Numbered from the stretch's first letter, positions 42,713 to 55,073 are shown. The stretch: DNA of 64,000 nt from Actinomycetales bacterium (GCA_016711095.1 JADJTP010000002.1:434001-498000); one strand, 5' to 3'. The notes: a model not told the origin generated them from the sequence alone. Numbers and translations: made by a program.

Positions 42713-43568
42713 AGCCCGGTGGCTGCGTCTCCTCGCCGCGGCCGCGCAGGTAGCGCTCGAACTCCAACGCGATGGCGTCGCCGCTCGCCTCGGGCAGCTC
42801 CGCTGTGTCGGACGCCTCCTCGAGCGAGGCGACGTAGTCGGAGACTTCGTCGTCGCTCTCGGCAAGCTCATCGACGGTGTGCTCCCAGGACGTGGCCTCC
42901 TCGGCGACGTCGCGGGTCGGGATGCTCACGTCGAAGACGCTTTCCAGCCGAGCCAGCAAGGCGAGGGCCGCCTTGGGCGACGGTGGCCCGCCCGCGTAAT
43001 GCGGGACGGCCGCCCAGCAGGCCAGCGTGTCGATCCCCGCCCGAGCCGCCTGCTCTGCGAACACCCCGACGATGCCCGTCGGTCCCTCGTAGTCGCTCGC
43101 CCGGGCACCGAAACGTTGCTGCATCCCACGGTCATCGGAGCTCAGGTTGACCGGGATCGGGCGGGTGTGGGGGACGTCGGCGAGGAAGGCTCCGAGCAAC
43201 ACCACCATGCGGACGTCGAGGCGCTGCGCGACCTCAAGCAACTCCGCGGCGTAAGCGCGCCACCGGGTCGATGGCTCGATGCCTTCGACGAGCACGACAT
43301 CGCTCGCGAACGACGTTGTCGTGCTCACCGAGATGCGGGTCGTCGGCCAAGTGATCCGGCGCCGGCCGTCCTCGATCGTCACCTTGGGCCGATTGACCTG
43401 GAAGTCGTAGTAGTCCTCGGGATCGAGCTGCCCGATCGGGTCAGCGTCCCAGACCCGAACGAGGTGGGCAACGGCGCCCGAGGCGGCCTCTCCGGCGTCG
43501 TTCCACCCTTCGAAGGCCGCGATGAGCACGGGCTCACGCAGGGGGGGATGCGATCGCAGGTCCGGCAC
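42711..43568 (-). CDS. PAC2 family protein
   Basis: A 285-residue protein of the PAC2 (proteasome assembly chaperone 2) superfamily, beginning PVLIAAFEGWNDAGEAAS and containing VVLLGAFLADVPHTRP and GPTGIVGVF. Eukaryotic and archaeal PAC2 relatives help build 20S proteasomes. The bacterial family's role is not established, but this genome does encode a proteasome 17 kb away. In actinobacteria it is a stable neighbour of mshC. The C-terminal 60 residues are acidic. A leaderless -10 supports the GTG at 43568. Confidence 0.9.
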   Translation of the reverse strand: MPDLRSHPPLREPVLIAAFEGWNDAGEAASGAVAHLVRVWDADPIGQLDPEDYYDFQVNRPKVTIEDGRRRITWPTTRISVSTTTSFASDVVLVEGIEPSTRWRAYAAELLEVAQRLDVRMVVLLGAFLADVPHTRPIPVNLSSDDRGMQQRFGARASDYEGPTGIVGVFAEQAARAGIDTLACWAAVPHYAGGPPSPKAALALLARLESVFDVSIPTRDVAEEATSWEHTVDELAESDDEVSDYVASLEEASDTAELPEASGDAIALEFERYLRGRGEETQPPG

Positions 43569-43574
43569 CGCACC

Positions 43575-43580
43575 ACCCTA
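43575..43580 (-). promoter_or_regulatory. Leaderless -10 element of the PAC2 gene
   Basis: TAGGGT on the minus strand, 6 nt before the GTG. Confidence 0.5.
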
Positions 43581-43682
43581 AACCCCGGATGCCGTCTCGC
43601 TACGACCCCGCCCTGCGGGGGCCGTTAGGCCGGTGGATGCCGCGCCCCTGATAATCGGGGTGGATTGCCACAGGGCAGTCGC

Positions 43683-44438
43683 ATGAAGCCTTGGGAGATC
43701 CTTCTGAACACCGCAGAATCGATAGAACCGGCAGGTCGGGCCTTCGCCGGCCCCGGCAGGTTGCCCGCGGCCGTGCTCTGGGACATGGACGGAACGCTGG
43801 TCGATTCGGAGCCCTATTGGATCGCCGAGGAGTATCTGCTCGTCGAATCGTTCGGAGGTCGCTGGTCACACGCTCACGCGATGGCCCTCGTCGGGCGAGA
43901 CCTGCTCGACTCGGCGGCATACATCGTCGAGCACTCGCCGGTCGCGCTGCCGCCAGAGGCGGTCGTGCAGCGGCTCGTCCGCGGCGTCCAGGCCCGGCTC
44001 GCCGAGCGCACGCCGTGGCGACCGGGCGCCCGCGAGCTGCTCGCCGAGCTGCGGGCCGCCGGGGTGCCCACGGCGTTGGTCACCATGTCCTACCGGTCGC
44101 TCACCGACGCGCTCGAGCGGGCGCTGCCGCCGGGCGCGTTCGACGTCGTGGTGAGCGGGCAAGACGTCTCCCACGGCAAGCCCGACCCGGAGCCCTATCT
44201 GCTCGCGGCCTCGTTGCTGGGGGTCGACCCCCAGGACTGCGTGGCGATCGAAGACTCCGAGGCGGGTGCGCTCTCGGCCTCGGCCGCCGGTGCTCGCACC
44301 CTCGTGATTCCCAATGTCAAGCCCGTGCCGCCCCTGCCCGGGGTTGTGCCGCTGACCACGCTCGTCGGTCTCACGCCCGCGGTGCTGTGGGAACTCGCTG
44401 GTCGGGTCAGTCGTCCGCAGTCTCGACGAGGCCCGTGA
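43683..44438 (+). CDS. HAD-family phosphatase/phosphohexomutase-like protein
   Basis: A 251-residue HAD hydrolase, subfamily IA. The nucleophile motif is LWDMDGTLVDSEPYW, motif II is ALVTMSYRS, motif III Lys is in SHGKPDPEPYLL and motif IV is CVAIEDSEAGALSA. The cap is the small helical type seen in beta-phosphoglucomutase-like enzymes. The substrate is unknown. ATG at 43683 is preferred over an upstream TTG. Its 3' end overlaps the convergent RecB-like gene by 32 bp. Confidence 0.88.
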   Translation: MKPWEILLNTAESIEPAGRAFAGPGRLPAAVLWDMDGTLVDSEPYWIAEEYLLVESFGGRWSHAHAMALVGRDLLDSAAYIVEHSPVALPPEAVVQRLVRGVQARLAERTPWRPGARELLAELRAAGVPTALVTMSYRSLTDALERALPPGAFDVVVSGQDVSHGKPDPEPYLLAASLLGVDPQDCVAIEDSEAGALSASAAGARTLVIPNVKPVPPLPGVVPLTTLVGLTPAVLWELAGRVSRPQSRRGP

Positions 44439-45252
44439 CGGACGGATCGAGTGCGCGGGCCGGGGCGTCGGCGGGCAACGGCGGGGGAGTGCCGCCCCAG
44501 GCCGGACACAGATCGCGGTGATCGCACCAGTCGCACAACCGGGAGGGACGCGGCCGCCAGTCCCCGGTCTCAGCGGCCCTCTGGATCGCCGCCCACAGCG
44601 CCTTGATGCCGCGCTCGGTAGCCAGCAGGTCGGCCTCGTCGGGCTCATAGCGCACTATCTCGCCGTTGCCGAGATAGACCAGCTGGAGCATCCGCGGCAC
44701 TACCCCGCGCAGCCGCCAAAGCACCAGCGCATAGAACTTCATCTGGAAGAGCGAGGAGCGCTCGAACAGCTCCGAGGGTGAGCGGCCGGTCTTGTAGTCG
44801 ACGATGCGCAGCGAACCGTCAGCGGCGATGTCGAGACGGTCGACATAGCCTCGCAGCACCAAACCGTCGACCTCGGCCTCGACATAGAGCTCCCGCTCGG
44901 CCGGCTCCAGCCGGGTCGGGTCTTCCAGGGTGAACCACCGTTCGATGAGTCCGACCGCCTGCGCGAACCAGGCATCGGCAGCGCCGTCGTCGCCGGCGTC
45001 GAGCAGCCCTGCGAGCTCGGGCTCCTGCTCGACCAGGACGGCCCAGGCCGGCTCGACGAGCGCGGCAGCGGCCTGCGGAGTCCGCGCGAGGGCCGGCAGA
45101 TCGAAGAGCCGCTCGAGAACGGCGTGGACGAGGGTGCCGCGCGCCGCCGCCGGAGAGGGCGGTGACGGCAGCCGGTCGATGACCCGGAACCGGTAGAGCA
45201 GGGGGCACTGCTTGAAGTCCGAGGCCCGGCTCGGTGACAGTGCGGCGACCAT
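44407..45252 (-). CDS. RecB-family exonuclease with iron-sulfur cysteines
   Basis: A 281-residue PD-(D/E)XK nuclease of the RecB/Cas4/AddB type. It begins with ALSPSRASDFKQCPLLYRF, has HAVLERLFDLP (His), LRGYVDRLDIAADGSLRIVDYKTG (active-site Asp and DYKTG Lys), and ends with LCDWCDHRDLCPAW. One Cys near the N-terminus plus three near the C-terminus match the 4Fe-4S cluster of Cas4/AddB. It is solitary, with no CRISPR or helicase next to it; the stand-alone form is common in actinobacteria. A leaderless -10 supports ATG at 45252. Confidence 0.88.
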   Translation of the reverse strand: MVAALSPSRASDFKQCPLLYRFRVIDRLPSPPSPAAARGTLVHAVLERLFDLPALARTPQAAAALVEPAWAVLVEQEPELAGLLDAGDDGAADAWFAQAVGLIERWFTLEDPTRLEPAERELYVEAEVDGLVLRGYVDRLDIAADGSLRIVDYKTGRSPSELFERSSLFQMKFYALVLWRLRGVVPRMLQLVYLGNGEIVRYEPDEADLLATERGIKALWAAIQRAAETGDWRPRPSRLCDWCDHRDLCPAWGGTPPPLPADAPARALDPSVTGLVETADD

Positions 45253-45258
45253 GCCCCG

Positions 45259-45264
45259 ACTGTA
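45259..45264 (-). promoter_or_regulatory. Leaderless -10 element of the RecB-like gene
   Basis: TACAGT on the minus strand, 6 nt before the ATG. Confidence 0.45.
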
Positions 45265-45322
45265 TGCCGCCGCGCCGACAACGTTGGTTGCGCCCCAGCG
45301 GTGCATGCAGGACGCTCGGTCC

Positions 45323-46453
45323 ATGGCTACCGCGATGCGGGTGCAGATGCTGCCGGCACGACTTGGTGATTGTCTGCTCGTGGAGTGTCTGCGGCCCCGG
45401 CAGCGCCCGTGGCGGATGCTCGTCGACGGGGGACCGTCGGACACCTGGCCGCTGCTACGAGCGCGCCTGGAACTGCTGCCGAGCGACGATCAGACCATCG
45501 ACGTCGCCCTTGTCACCCACATCGACAGCGACCACATCGGAGGGATGATCCCCTTCCTGGCCTCTGCCTTCGCCCGCGAGCACGTGCGCGACGTGTGGTT
45601 CAACGGGCGCCCGCACCTGCCGCGGCCAGTCGACCCACCGCGCAGCGTCGCCCAGGGAGAGACGCTGACCGCGTCCCTCGGTGGTGTCCCCGGCGTCTCA
45701 GGTGTCTCGGGTGTCCCCGACGGTATGCCGTGGAACATCGCCACCGCGGGTGCGGCCGTCTGGGCGGGTGAGAGCATCCGGGCCGACGCCGGGGGGTTCC
45801 AGGAACTGGACATCTCGGACGGGCCCCGGATCACCGTGCTCTCGCCGGACGCCCGGCGCCTGGGCGCCCTGGCCAAGACATGGTGGAAGGCCCTCGACGA
45901 GGCCACTCACCCCCGGCCGGATCGCGGCGTCCCCAAGCCCCCGCAGCCGCTGCGTGACATCGAGGCCCTGGCGGCAACCAAGACCACCAATGACGCCGCA
46001 CCCCCCAACGGCAGCAGCATCGCCCTGCTGCTGGAGCACCGCGGCGCCAGCCTGTTGCTGGGCGCCGATGCCTTCGGCACGGTCCTGGCGCCGTCGTTGG
46101 CCACCCTCGCCGCAGCCCGAGGGGTCGACACGGTCCCCGTCGATGCCTTCAAGTTGCCCCACCATGGCAGTCAAGCCAACGTGACCGCCGAGCTCATCGC
46201 CCTGGCGCCCGCCCGGCACTACCTCGTCTCGTCCAACGGCGACACCTTCGGCCACCCCGATGACCCGGCGTTGGCCCGGGTTGTCGTCGGTGCCCCCGCG
46301 CAACCCACCCTGTGGTTCAACTACCGCAACGAGCGCACCTCCCGGTGGGCGCAGACGGCGCTGCGCACGGCATACGGGTATGCGGTGCGGTTCCCGACAG
46401 CGACCCGCCCCGAGGCGGGGGTCGCCGTCTCGCTCCCGGCCCGCCGGGTCTGA
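45323..46453 (+). CDS. Metallo-beta-lactamase-fold protein (ComEC C-terminal-like)
   Basis: A 376-residue protein with the MBL fold typical of the ComEC/Rec2 soluble domain. The start is QMLPARLGDCLLVE; metal motifs are VTHIDSDHIGGM and a later KLPHHGSQANVT. Middle residues form a variable insert with GVPGVSGVSGVP repeats. It lacks membrane helices, so it is not ComEC itself. Such proteins may be secreted or cytoplasmic nucleases or hydrolases; the substrate is unknown. The ATG at 45323 or at 45335 may be the start. It diverges from the RecB-like gene. Confidence 0.75.
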   Translation: MATAMRVQMLPARLGDCLLVECLRPRQRPWRMLVDGGPSDTWPLLRARLELLPSDDQTIDVALVTHIDSDHIGGMIPFLASAFAREHVRDVWFNGRPHLPRPVDPPRSVAQGETLTASLGGVPGVSGVSGVPDGMPWNIATAGAAVWAGESIRADAGGFQELDISDGPRITVLSPDARRLGALAKTWWKALDEATHPRPDRGVPKPPQPLRDIEALAATKTTNDAAPPNGSSIALLLEHRGASLLLGADAFGTVLAPSLATLAAARGVDTVPVDAFKLPHHGSQANVTAELIALAPARHYLVSSNGDTFGHPDDPALARVVVGAPAQPTLWFNYRNERTSRWAQTALRTAYGYAVRFPTATRPEAGVAVSLPARRV

Positions 46454-46462
46454 TCCCTCCGG

Positions 46463-50257
<3,795 letters not shown>

Positions 50258-50342
50258 GATGGTCCTTCAGGCGAGGGGCGGGCCCGACCAGTATGCCGCC
50301 CCCCGCCTGCGCGCTCGGTCGGCGGTTGGGTGGTGGACGACA

Positions 50343-50348
50343 TACAGT
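50343..50348 (+). promoter_or_regulatory. -10 element of the site-2 protease gene
   Basis: TACAGT, 7 nt before the ATG at 50356. Confidence 0.4.
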
Positions 50349-50355
50349 CGGCGCC

Positions 50356-51501
50356 ATGAGCAACCCACCGCCGGACGCCGTCGCGCAGCACGGGTGGCTG
50401 CTGGGCAGGGTGGCCGGGATCCCGATCTATCTCGGCAAGTCGTGGCCGGTGATCGGGATCATCATCGTGCTCACCTTCGGGCCCTCGATCCCGCTCACCG
50501 CCGCCGTCGGGTATGCCGTCGCCGCGGCATACGCGGTGCTGTTGCTGGTGTCGGTCCTCGTCCACGAGGCGGGCCATGCCGCAGCGGCGCGAGCGACGGG
50601 TGCACGGGTCGACCGGATCGTCGCCAACCTCTGGGGCGGCCACACCGTCTTCGGCACCGAGGGCCGCCGACCTGGCACGGCGGCGGGTATCGCGGTGGCC
50701 GGTCCGGCCGGCAACCTCGTCCTGGCAGCCGTCGGGTGGCTGCTGTACCAAACCGACCTGCCGCCGATCCTGTCCCTGCTGTCCTGGGCGTTGGCGTTCT
50801 CCAACCTCTTCGTGGCGCTGTTCAACCTGCTACCCGGGCTGCCCCTGGATGGGGGTTTTGTCGTCGAAGCTCTCGTGTGGAAGCTCACCGGGGATCGCGC
50901 CCTGGCGATGGTGGTGGCGGGCTGGTTGGGCCGGGTGGTCACGATCGGGGTGGCCCTGTGGTTCGTCGTCCAGCCGATGCTGCAGGGACAAACCCCTTCG
51001 ATCATCACCATGGTGTGGATCGGGCTCATCGGGGCCTTCCTCTGGCAAGGGGCCACCCAGGCGATCCGTTCGGGCACCGCCCGACGGAAGATCGCCGCCG
51101 TGCCGCTCTCGCGGGTGATCCGTCCCGTGATCGTCGTCCCCGCGCATGTCAGCGCCGCAACCGTGGTCGATGCCCTCGTGGACGTTCCCGAGGCCGAGCA
51201 CGCGGTGCTCGTCGACCCCGCCGGGGCGCCGGTCGGCTTCCTGGACCTCGCCGGGCTGGCAGCGGTGCCCGAGGAACGCCTGCCGATCGTTCCGGCCGCC
51301 GCCCTGCTGGTCCGGCCCCGGCCGGGATGGGTGGTCGAGGCGCAGGTCGGCGAGGACATGAGCGCGGTCGTCGCTGCGCTGGCCGGGCACCAGCCGGGTG
51401 AGTCGGTCAAGGAAGCCGTACTCGTGCGGGACCCCTCGGGTCGAATCTGCGGGACCGTGTCCCTGGCCGCCGTCGACGCGGCGCTGCGCGAGCCCACCTA
51501 G
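50356..51501 (+). CDS. Site-2 protease family zinc metalloprotease with CBS-like region
   Basis: A 381-residue M50 intramembrane protease. The zinc site is VHEAGHAAA (His70, Glu71, His74), and the second ligand region is NLLPGLPLDGG. Around six membrane helices occupy residues 20-230. The C-terminal 130 residues look like paired CBS modules (AEHAVLVDPAGAPVGFLDLA), as in the mycobacterial Rip3 type. It probably cleaves membrane-bound regulatory proteins. In actinobacteria it usually precedes trmI and the proteasome genes, as here. Confidence 0.9.
   Translation: MSNPPPDAVAQHGWLLGRVAGIPIYLGKSWPVIGIIIVLTFGPSIPLTAAVGYAVAAAYAVLLLVSVLVHEAGHAAAARATGARVDRIVANLWGGHTVFGTEGRRPGTAAGIAVAGPAGNLVLAAVGWLLYQTDLPPILSLLSWALAFSNLFVALFNLLPGLPLDGGFVVEALVWKLTGDRALAMVVAGWLGRVVTIGVALWFVVQPMLQGQTPSIITMVWIGLIGAFLWQGATQAIRSGTARRKIAAVPLSRVIRPVIVVPAHVSAATVVDALVDVPEAEHAVLVDPAGAPVGFLDLAGLAAVPEERLPIVPAAALLVRPRPGWVVEAQVGEDMSAVVAALAGHQPGESVKEAVLVRDPSGRICGTVSLAAVDAALREPT
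50511..50532. repeat. Inverted pair of the CGGCATAC octamer in the site-2 protease gene
   Basis: GTATGCCG (50511-50518) and CGGCATAC (50525-50532), 6 nt apart. The encoded residues are Tyr-Ala and Ala-Tyr, with codons TAT and GCA chosen over the preferred GC-rich synonyms. Confidence 0.75.
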
Positions 51502-51504
51502 ACT
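51499..51504 (+). promoter_or_regulatory. -10 element of trmI
   Basis: TAGACT overlaps the stop codon of the protease gene and lies 8 nt before the ATG. Confidence 0.35.
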
Positions 51505-51512
51505 CGGCGCAC

Positions 51513-52550
51513 ATGACTCACGATGGCCCCCGCGGCACGCAAGCGGCGCGAGGTGCGTTCCTCGTCGGCGACCGGGTGCAGTTGACCGATGCCAAGGGGC
51601 GGCTGCACACGATCACCTTGGAGGCGGGCCGGGAATTCCACACCCACCAGGGACGGCTGGCCCACGACGAGCTCATCGGGGCGCCCGAGGGCAGTGTGGT
51701 GGGCAATTCCGCCGGGGTGCAGTACCTGGCATTGCGGCCCCTGCTGGCTGACTACGTCATGTCGATGCCTCGGGGAGCGGCCGTCATCTACCCCAAGGAC
51801 GCCGGCCAGATCGTCGCCATGGGCGACATCCACCCCGGTGCCCGCGTCGTCGAAGCCGGTGTCGGATCGGGGGCCCTGTCGATGTCGCTGCTGCGGGCCG
51901 TCGGTGATGAGGGGGAGTTGATCTCGTTCGAGCGGCGCGCTGACTTCGCGGGGATAGCCCAGGGCAATGTCCGGGCCTTCTTCGGCCGGGAGCACCCTGC
52001 CTGGCGGGTCGTGGTCGGCGACCTCGCCGAGGCCCTGCCCGAGGCCGTCGAGCACGGCAGCGTCGACCGGATTGTGCTCGACATGCTCGCGCCGTGGGAA
52101 TGCGTGCCGGTGGTGGCCGACGCGTTACGGCCCGGCGGCGTGCTCGTCTGCTACGTCGCGACGACCACCCAACTGTCCAGGGTCGCCGAAGCGCTGCGCG
52201 AACACGCCGGCTTCACCGAGCCCTCCGCCTGGGAATCGTTGGTGCGCGGCTGGCACCTCGAAGGGTTGGCAGTGCGGCCCGAGCACCGGATGCACGGGCA
52301 CACCGGGTTCCTCATCACCGCCCGACGCCTGGCCCCCGGAGTGGTGACGCCGAGGCGGACCCGCCGACCTGCGAAGGGGTCCTACGGCGAGACCGAGGCG
52401 GACGGCATACAGGATGTTGTTGATGCCGGCACCGGGAACGAGAGCGGTGCGGAACGCGAATGGACCCCCGAAGCGTTGGGTGAACGCGCGGTCAGTGACC
52501 GGAAGGTGAGACGGGCACATCGAACTGTGACCGGAACCTCCCCGGAGTAG
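51513..52550 (+). CDS. trmI: tRNA (adenine-58-N1)-methyltransferase TrmI
   Basis: A 345-residue SAM-dependent methyltransferase that makes m1A58 in the T-loop of tRNA. It has a small beta-barrel N-terminal domain (LVGDRVQLTDAKGRLHTITL), YPKDAGQIVAMGDIHPG, the SAM motif VVEAGVGSGALSMSLLRA and the acidic loop DRIVLDMLAPWECV. The C-terminal 60 residues are an extension not present in the core enzyme. It lies between the site-2 protease and arc genes, a conserved arrangement in actinobacteria. Confidence 0.93.
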   Translation: MTHDGPRGTQAARGAFLVGDRVQLTDAKGRLHTITLEAGREFHTHQGRLAHDELIGAPEGSVVGNSAGVQYLALRPLLADYVMSMPRGAAVIYPKDAGQIVAMGDIHPGARVVEAGVGSGALSMSLLRAVGDEGELISFERRADFAGIAQGNVRAFFGREHPAWRVVVGDLAEALPEAVEHGSVDRIVLDMLAPWECVPVVADALRPGGVLVCYVATTTQLSRVAEALREHAGFTEPSAWESLVRGWHLEGLAVRPEHRMHGHTGFLITARRLAPGVVTPRRTRRPAKGSYGETEADGIQDVVDAGTGNESGAEREWTPEALGERAVSDRKVRRAHRTVTGTSPE

Positions 52551-52618
52551 CCCGCGACGGCAGTTAGTGTCGAGATGCAGGTACACGCCGTCCACACGGG
52601 GTGCACGACCCGACCAGC

Positions 52619-52625
52619 AGGAGGT
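52619..52625 (+). promoter_or_regulatory. Ribosome binding site fixing the arc start
   Basis: AGGAGGT a few nt before the ATG at 52629. It rejects the in-frame upstream ATG at 52575, which has no such site. Confidence 0.6.
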
Positions 52626-52628
52626 GCC

Positions 52629-54386
52629 ATGAACGACCCTGGCCCGCCGAAGGACGCTGCGACGCCCGCCGAGGCGCAGTCACCGGTGGCAGATGAGGGC
52701 ACGGCCCGCCTCGAGACGGAGGTCGGCGAGCTGCAACGTGGTCTTCACCAGCAGACGCGGGTGCGCGAGTTGCAGCATCGGATCGCCTCGCAGGCGTCCT
52801 CGATGGCCACCCTGTCGGCTCAGAATGAGCGTCTGGTGCGCACCCTCAAGGATGCACGGGGCCAAATCGTCAACCTCAAGGCCGAAGTCGACCGGCTTGC
52901 CCAGCCGCCCAACGCCTACGGCCTGGTGCTGGAGGCTCCGGTCGAGGGCACCGTCGACATCCTCACCGGCGGGCGCAAGATGCGGGTCGCGGTCGGCGCG
53001 GTGGTCGAGTCACAGGTTGCCCCCGGCCGGGAGGTCATGCTCAACGAGGCGCTCAACATCGTCGCCGTCAAGGGGTACGAGAAGGTCGGAGAGGTTGTCG
53101 TGGTCAAGGAGATCCTTGACGACGACCGGGTGTTGGTCGTGGCCCATGCCGACGAAGAGCGGGTATGCCGCCGCGCCGAACCGCTTGTCGGGGCCCATAT
53201 CCGGGTCGGTGACGCGCTGACGATCGACCCACGCTCGGGGTTCGTTTTCGAGCGGGTGCCAAAGGCGGAGGTCCAGGACCTCGTGCTGGAAGAGGTCCCC
53301 GATATCGCCTATGAGGACATCGGCGGGCTTGCCGGTCAGATCGAGGCGATCCGGGATGCCGTCGAGCTGCCCTATCTGCACCCCGAGCTCTACAAGGAAC
53401 ACCACCTCAAGGCACCCAAGGGCGTCTTGCTCTATGGCCCGCCCGGGTGCGGCAAGACTCTCATCGCCAAGGCGGTCGCCGCATCGCTGGCCCGCAAGGT
53501 CGCTGAGAAGACCGGCAAGAAGGTGGAGAAGAGCTACTTCCTCAACATCAAGGGCCCTGAGCTGCTCAACAAGTACGTGGGGGAGACCGAACGGCACATT
53601 CGGCTCATCTTCCAGCGGGCCCGCGAGAAGGCGTCCGATGGCACTCCCGTCGTCGTGTTCTTCGACGAAATGGACTCGCTCTTCCGCACCCGAGGCTCCG
53701 GCGTGAGCTCCGATGTCGAGACGACCATCGTCCCTCAGCTGCTCTCTGAGATCGACGGCGTCGAGCGCCTCGAGAATGTCATCGTCATCGGCGCCTCCAA
53801 CCGCGAGGACATGATCGACCCGGCCATCCTGCGACCCGGGCGCCTGGACGCGAAGATCAAGATCGAGCGGCCCGACGCGGAGGCTGCCCGCGACATCTTC
53901 TCGAAGTACCTCACGACCCAGCTGCCCCTGCACGAGGACGACGTCGCCGAGCACGGGGGAGACCGCGAGCGTTGCGTGGAGGCGATGATCCAGGCCGCCG
54001 TGGCCCGGATGTATTCCGAGAGCGAAGCGAACCGCTTCCTCGAGGTGACCTACGCCGGCGGTGACAAGGAGATCCTGTACTTCAAGGACTTCAACTCCGG
54101 CGCGATGATCCAGAACGTGGTCGACCGGGCCAAGAAGAACGCCATCAAGGAGTTCTTGTTGACCGGCCAGAAGGGTCTGCGGATCGAGCACGTCATGGCG
54201 TCGTGCCTCGAGGAGTTCCGGGAGAACGAAGACCTCCCCAACACAACCAACCCCGACGACTGGGCGCGGATCTCGGGCAAGAAGGGCGAGCGGATCGTCT
54301 ACATCCGCACGCTGATCAACACCAAGGACGGCACCGAGCCCGGCCGGTCGATCCACACCGTGGAGAACACCGGCCAGTACCTCTAG
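52629..54386 (+). CDS. arc: Proteasomal AAA ATPase Arc/Mpa
   Basis: A 585-residue AAA+ unfoldase that binds Pup-tagged proteins and threads them into the 20S proteasome. An N-terminal coiled coil (residues ~25-95) recognises Pup. Two OB folds follow (APVEGTVDILTGGRKMRVAV). The AAA module has Walker A GPPGCGKT near residue 270, Walker B VVFFDEMDS near 342 and arginine-finger region AILRPGRLDAK. The C-terminus ends in Gly-Gln-Tyr-Leu, the motif that docks into PrcA pockets. It is separated from dop by 3.9 kb, which is unusual. Confidence 0.96.
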   Translation: MNDPGPPKDAATPAEAQSPVADEGTARLETEVGELQRGLHQQTRVRELQHRIASQASSMATLSAQNERLVRTLKDARGQIVNLKAEVDRLAQPPNAYGLVLEAPVEGTVDILTGGRKMRVAVGAVVESQVAPGREVMLNEALNIVAVKGYEKVGEVVVVKEILDDDRVLVVAHADEERVCRRAEPLVGAHIRVGDALTIDPRSGFVFERVPKAEVQDLVLEEVPDIAYEDIGGLAGQIEAIRDAVELPYLHPELYKEHHLKAPKGVLLYGPPGCGKTLIAKAVAASLARKVAEKTGKKVEKSYFLNIKGPELLNKYVGETERHIRLIFQRAREKASDGTPVVVFFDEMDSLFRTRGSGVSSDVETTIVPQLLSEIDGVERLENVIVIGASNREDMIDPAILRPGRLDAKIKIERPDAEAARDIFSKYLTTQLPLHEDDVAEHGGDRERCVEAMIQAAVARMYSESEANRFLEVTYAGGDKEILYFKDFNSGAMIQNVVDRAKKNAIKEFLLTGQKGLRIEHVMASCLEEFRENEDLPNTTNPDDWARISGKKGERIVYIRTLINTKDGTEPGRSIHTVENTGQYL

Positions 54387-54389
54387 CCT
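54384..54389 (+). promoter_or_regulatory. Leaderless -10 element of the ACBP gene
   Basis: TAGCCT includes the arc stop codon and lies 6 nt before the ATG at 54396. Confidence 0.5.
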
Positions 54390-54395
54390 GGGGGC

Positions 54396-54656
54396 ATGAC
54401 TGAGGACTTCCAGGCTGCCGTCGCGGCCGTCGGCACTCTCACCAAGGACCCCGGCCCGCAGGTCAAGCTGGCTCTCTATGCGCTGTACAAGCAGGCGACG
54501 CAGGGCGACGTCCAGGGCAAGCGGCCCGGGATGTTGGACTTCGTCGGGCGGTCGAAGTACGACGCGTGGGCGGCTTTGGCGGGCACCACGACCGAGCAGG
54601 CCGAGGCTGACTACCTCGCGAAGGTCGCCGAACTCCAGGCAGCCGAAGGCGCCTGA
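54396..54656 (+). CDS. Acyl-CoA-binding protein
   Basis: An 86-residue ACBP-fold protein. It closely follows the eukaryotic pattern: LYALYKQATQGDV (helix 2 with Tyr-Lys ligand residues), RPGMLDFVGRSKYDAWAAL (helix 3) and a helix 4 of DYLAKVAELQ. ACBPs bind medium- to long-chain acyl-CoA esters and buffer or deliver them. The family is mainly eukaryotic and sporadic in bacteria. It lies 9 bp after arc but has its own likely promoter, and it converges on DUF3054. Confidence 0.92.
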   Translation: MTEDFQAAVAAVGTLTKDPGPQVKLALYALYKQATQGDVQGKRPGMLDFVGRSKYDAWAALAGTTTEQAEADYLAKVAELQAAEGA

Positions 54657-54665
54657 ACTTCAGGC
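54651..54665. terminator. Stop-codon hairpin between ACBP and DUF3054 genes
   Basis: GCCTGA (54651-54656) pairs with TCAGGC (54660-54665) around the 3-nt loop ACT. Each arm contains the stop codon of one convergent gene. Confidence 0.5.
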
Positions 54666-55073
54666 AGCGACCGGGCGCCCTCGGGCCAGTCGGTGGGCGA
54701 GCCATCGCCAGCCGACGAGAAAGACCGCCAGCACGGAGGCGGCGACGAGGATGAACGACCAGTGAGTGCCTTGTCCCGTCAGCGTGCGCAGCACCATGCC
54801 CAGCACGAGCGTGCAGACCCAGGTCGTCACCCCGGCGCCGACATCGAGCGGCCATCGTCCGGAGCGCCACCGCACCAGTGCCCAACCGCCGGCCAGACCG
54901 ACCAGGAACGGCCAAGCCGTCGCCAGGGCGCCGACGACGGGGTTGTCCGCGTCATGGCTGGCCCGTCCCAGGGCAGCGAAGACGACGACGAGGACGACAT
55001 CGACAACGGGAACCCACGGCATCCGCAGGGCGGCGGAGGCTGCCCCTGCGGCAGGTGACGGCTGCGTGCTCAT
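54660..55073 (-). CDS. DUF3054 membrane protein
   Basis: A 137-residue protein with four predicted membrane helices (VVDVVLVVVFAALGRAS, ATAWPFLVGLAGGWALV, VGAGVTTWVCTLVLGMVL, FILVAASVLAVFLVGWRW). It matches the actinobacterial DUF3054 family, of unknown function. Its ATG overlaps the end of the PRPP synthetase gene by 4 bp, so the two are translationally coupled. Confidence 0.85.
   Translation of the reverse strand: MSTQPSPAAGAASAALRMPWVPVVDVVLVVVFAALGRASHDADNPVVGALATAWPFLVGLAGGWALVRWRSGRWPLDVGAGVTTWVCTLVLGMVLRTLTGQGTHWSFILVAASVLAVFLVGWRWLAHRLARGRPVAA

Noticed and set aside
50258..50355. Cobalamin riboswitch before metH
   Set aside because: Only about 98 bp are available and no B12-box-like sequence is visible; a divergent gene promoter fills part of it.
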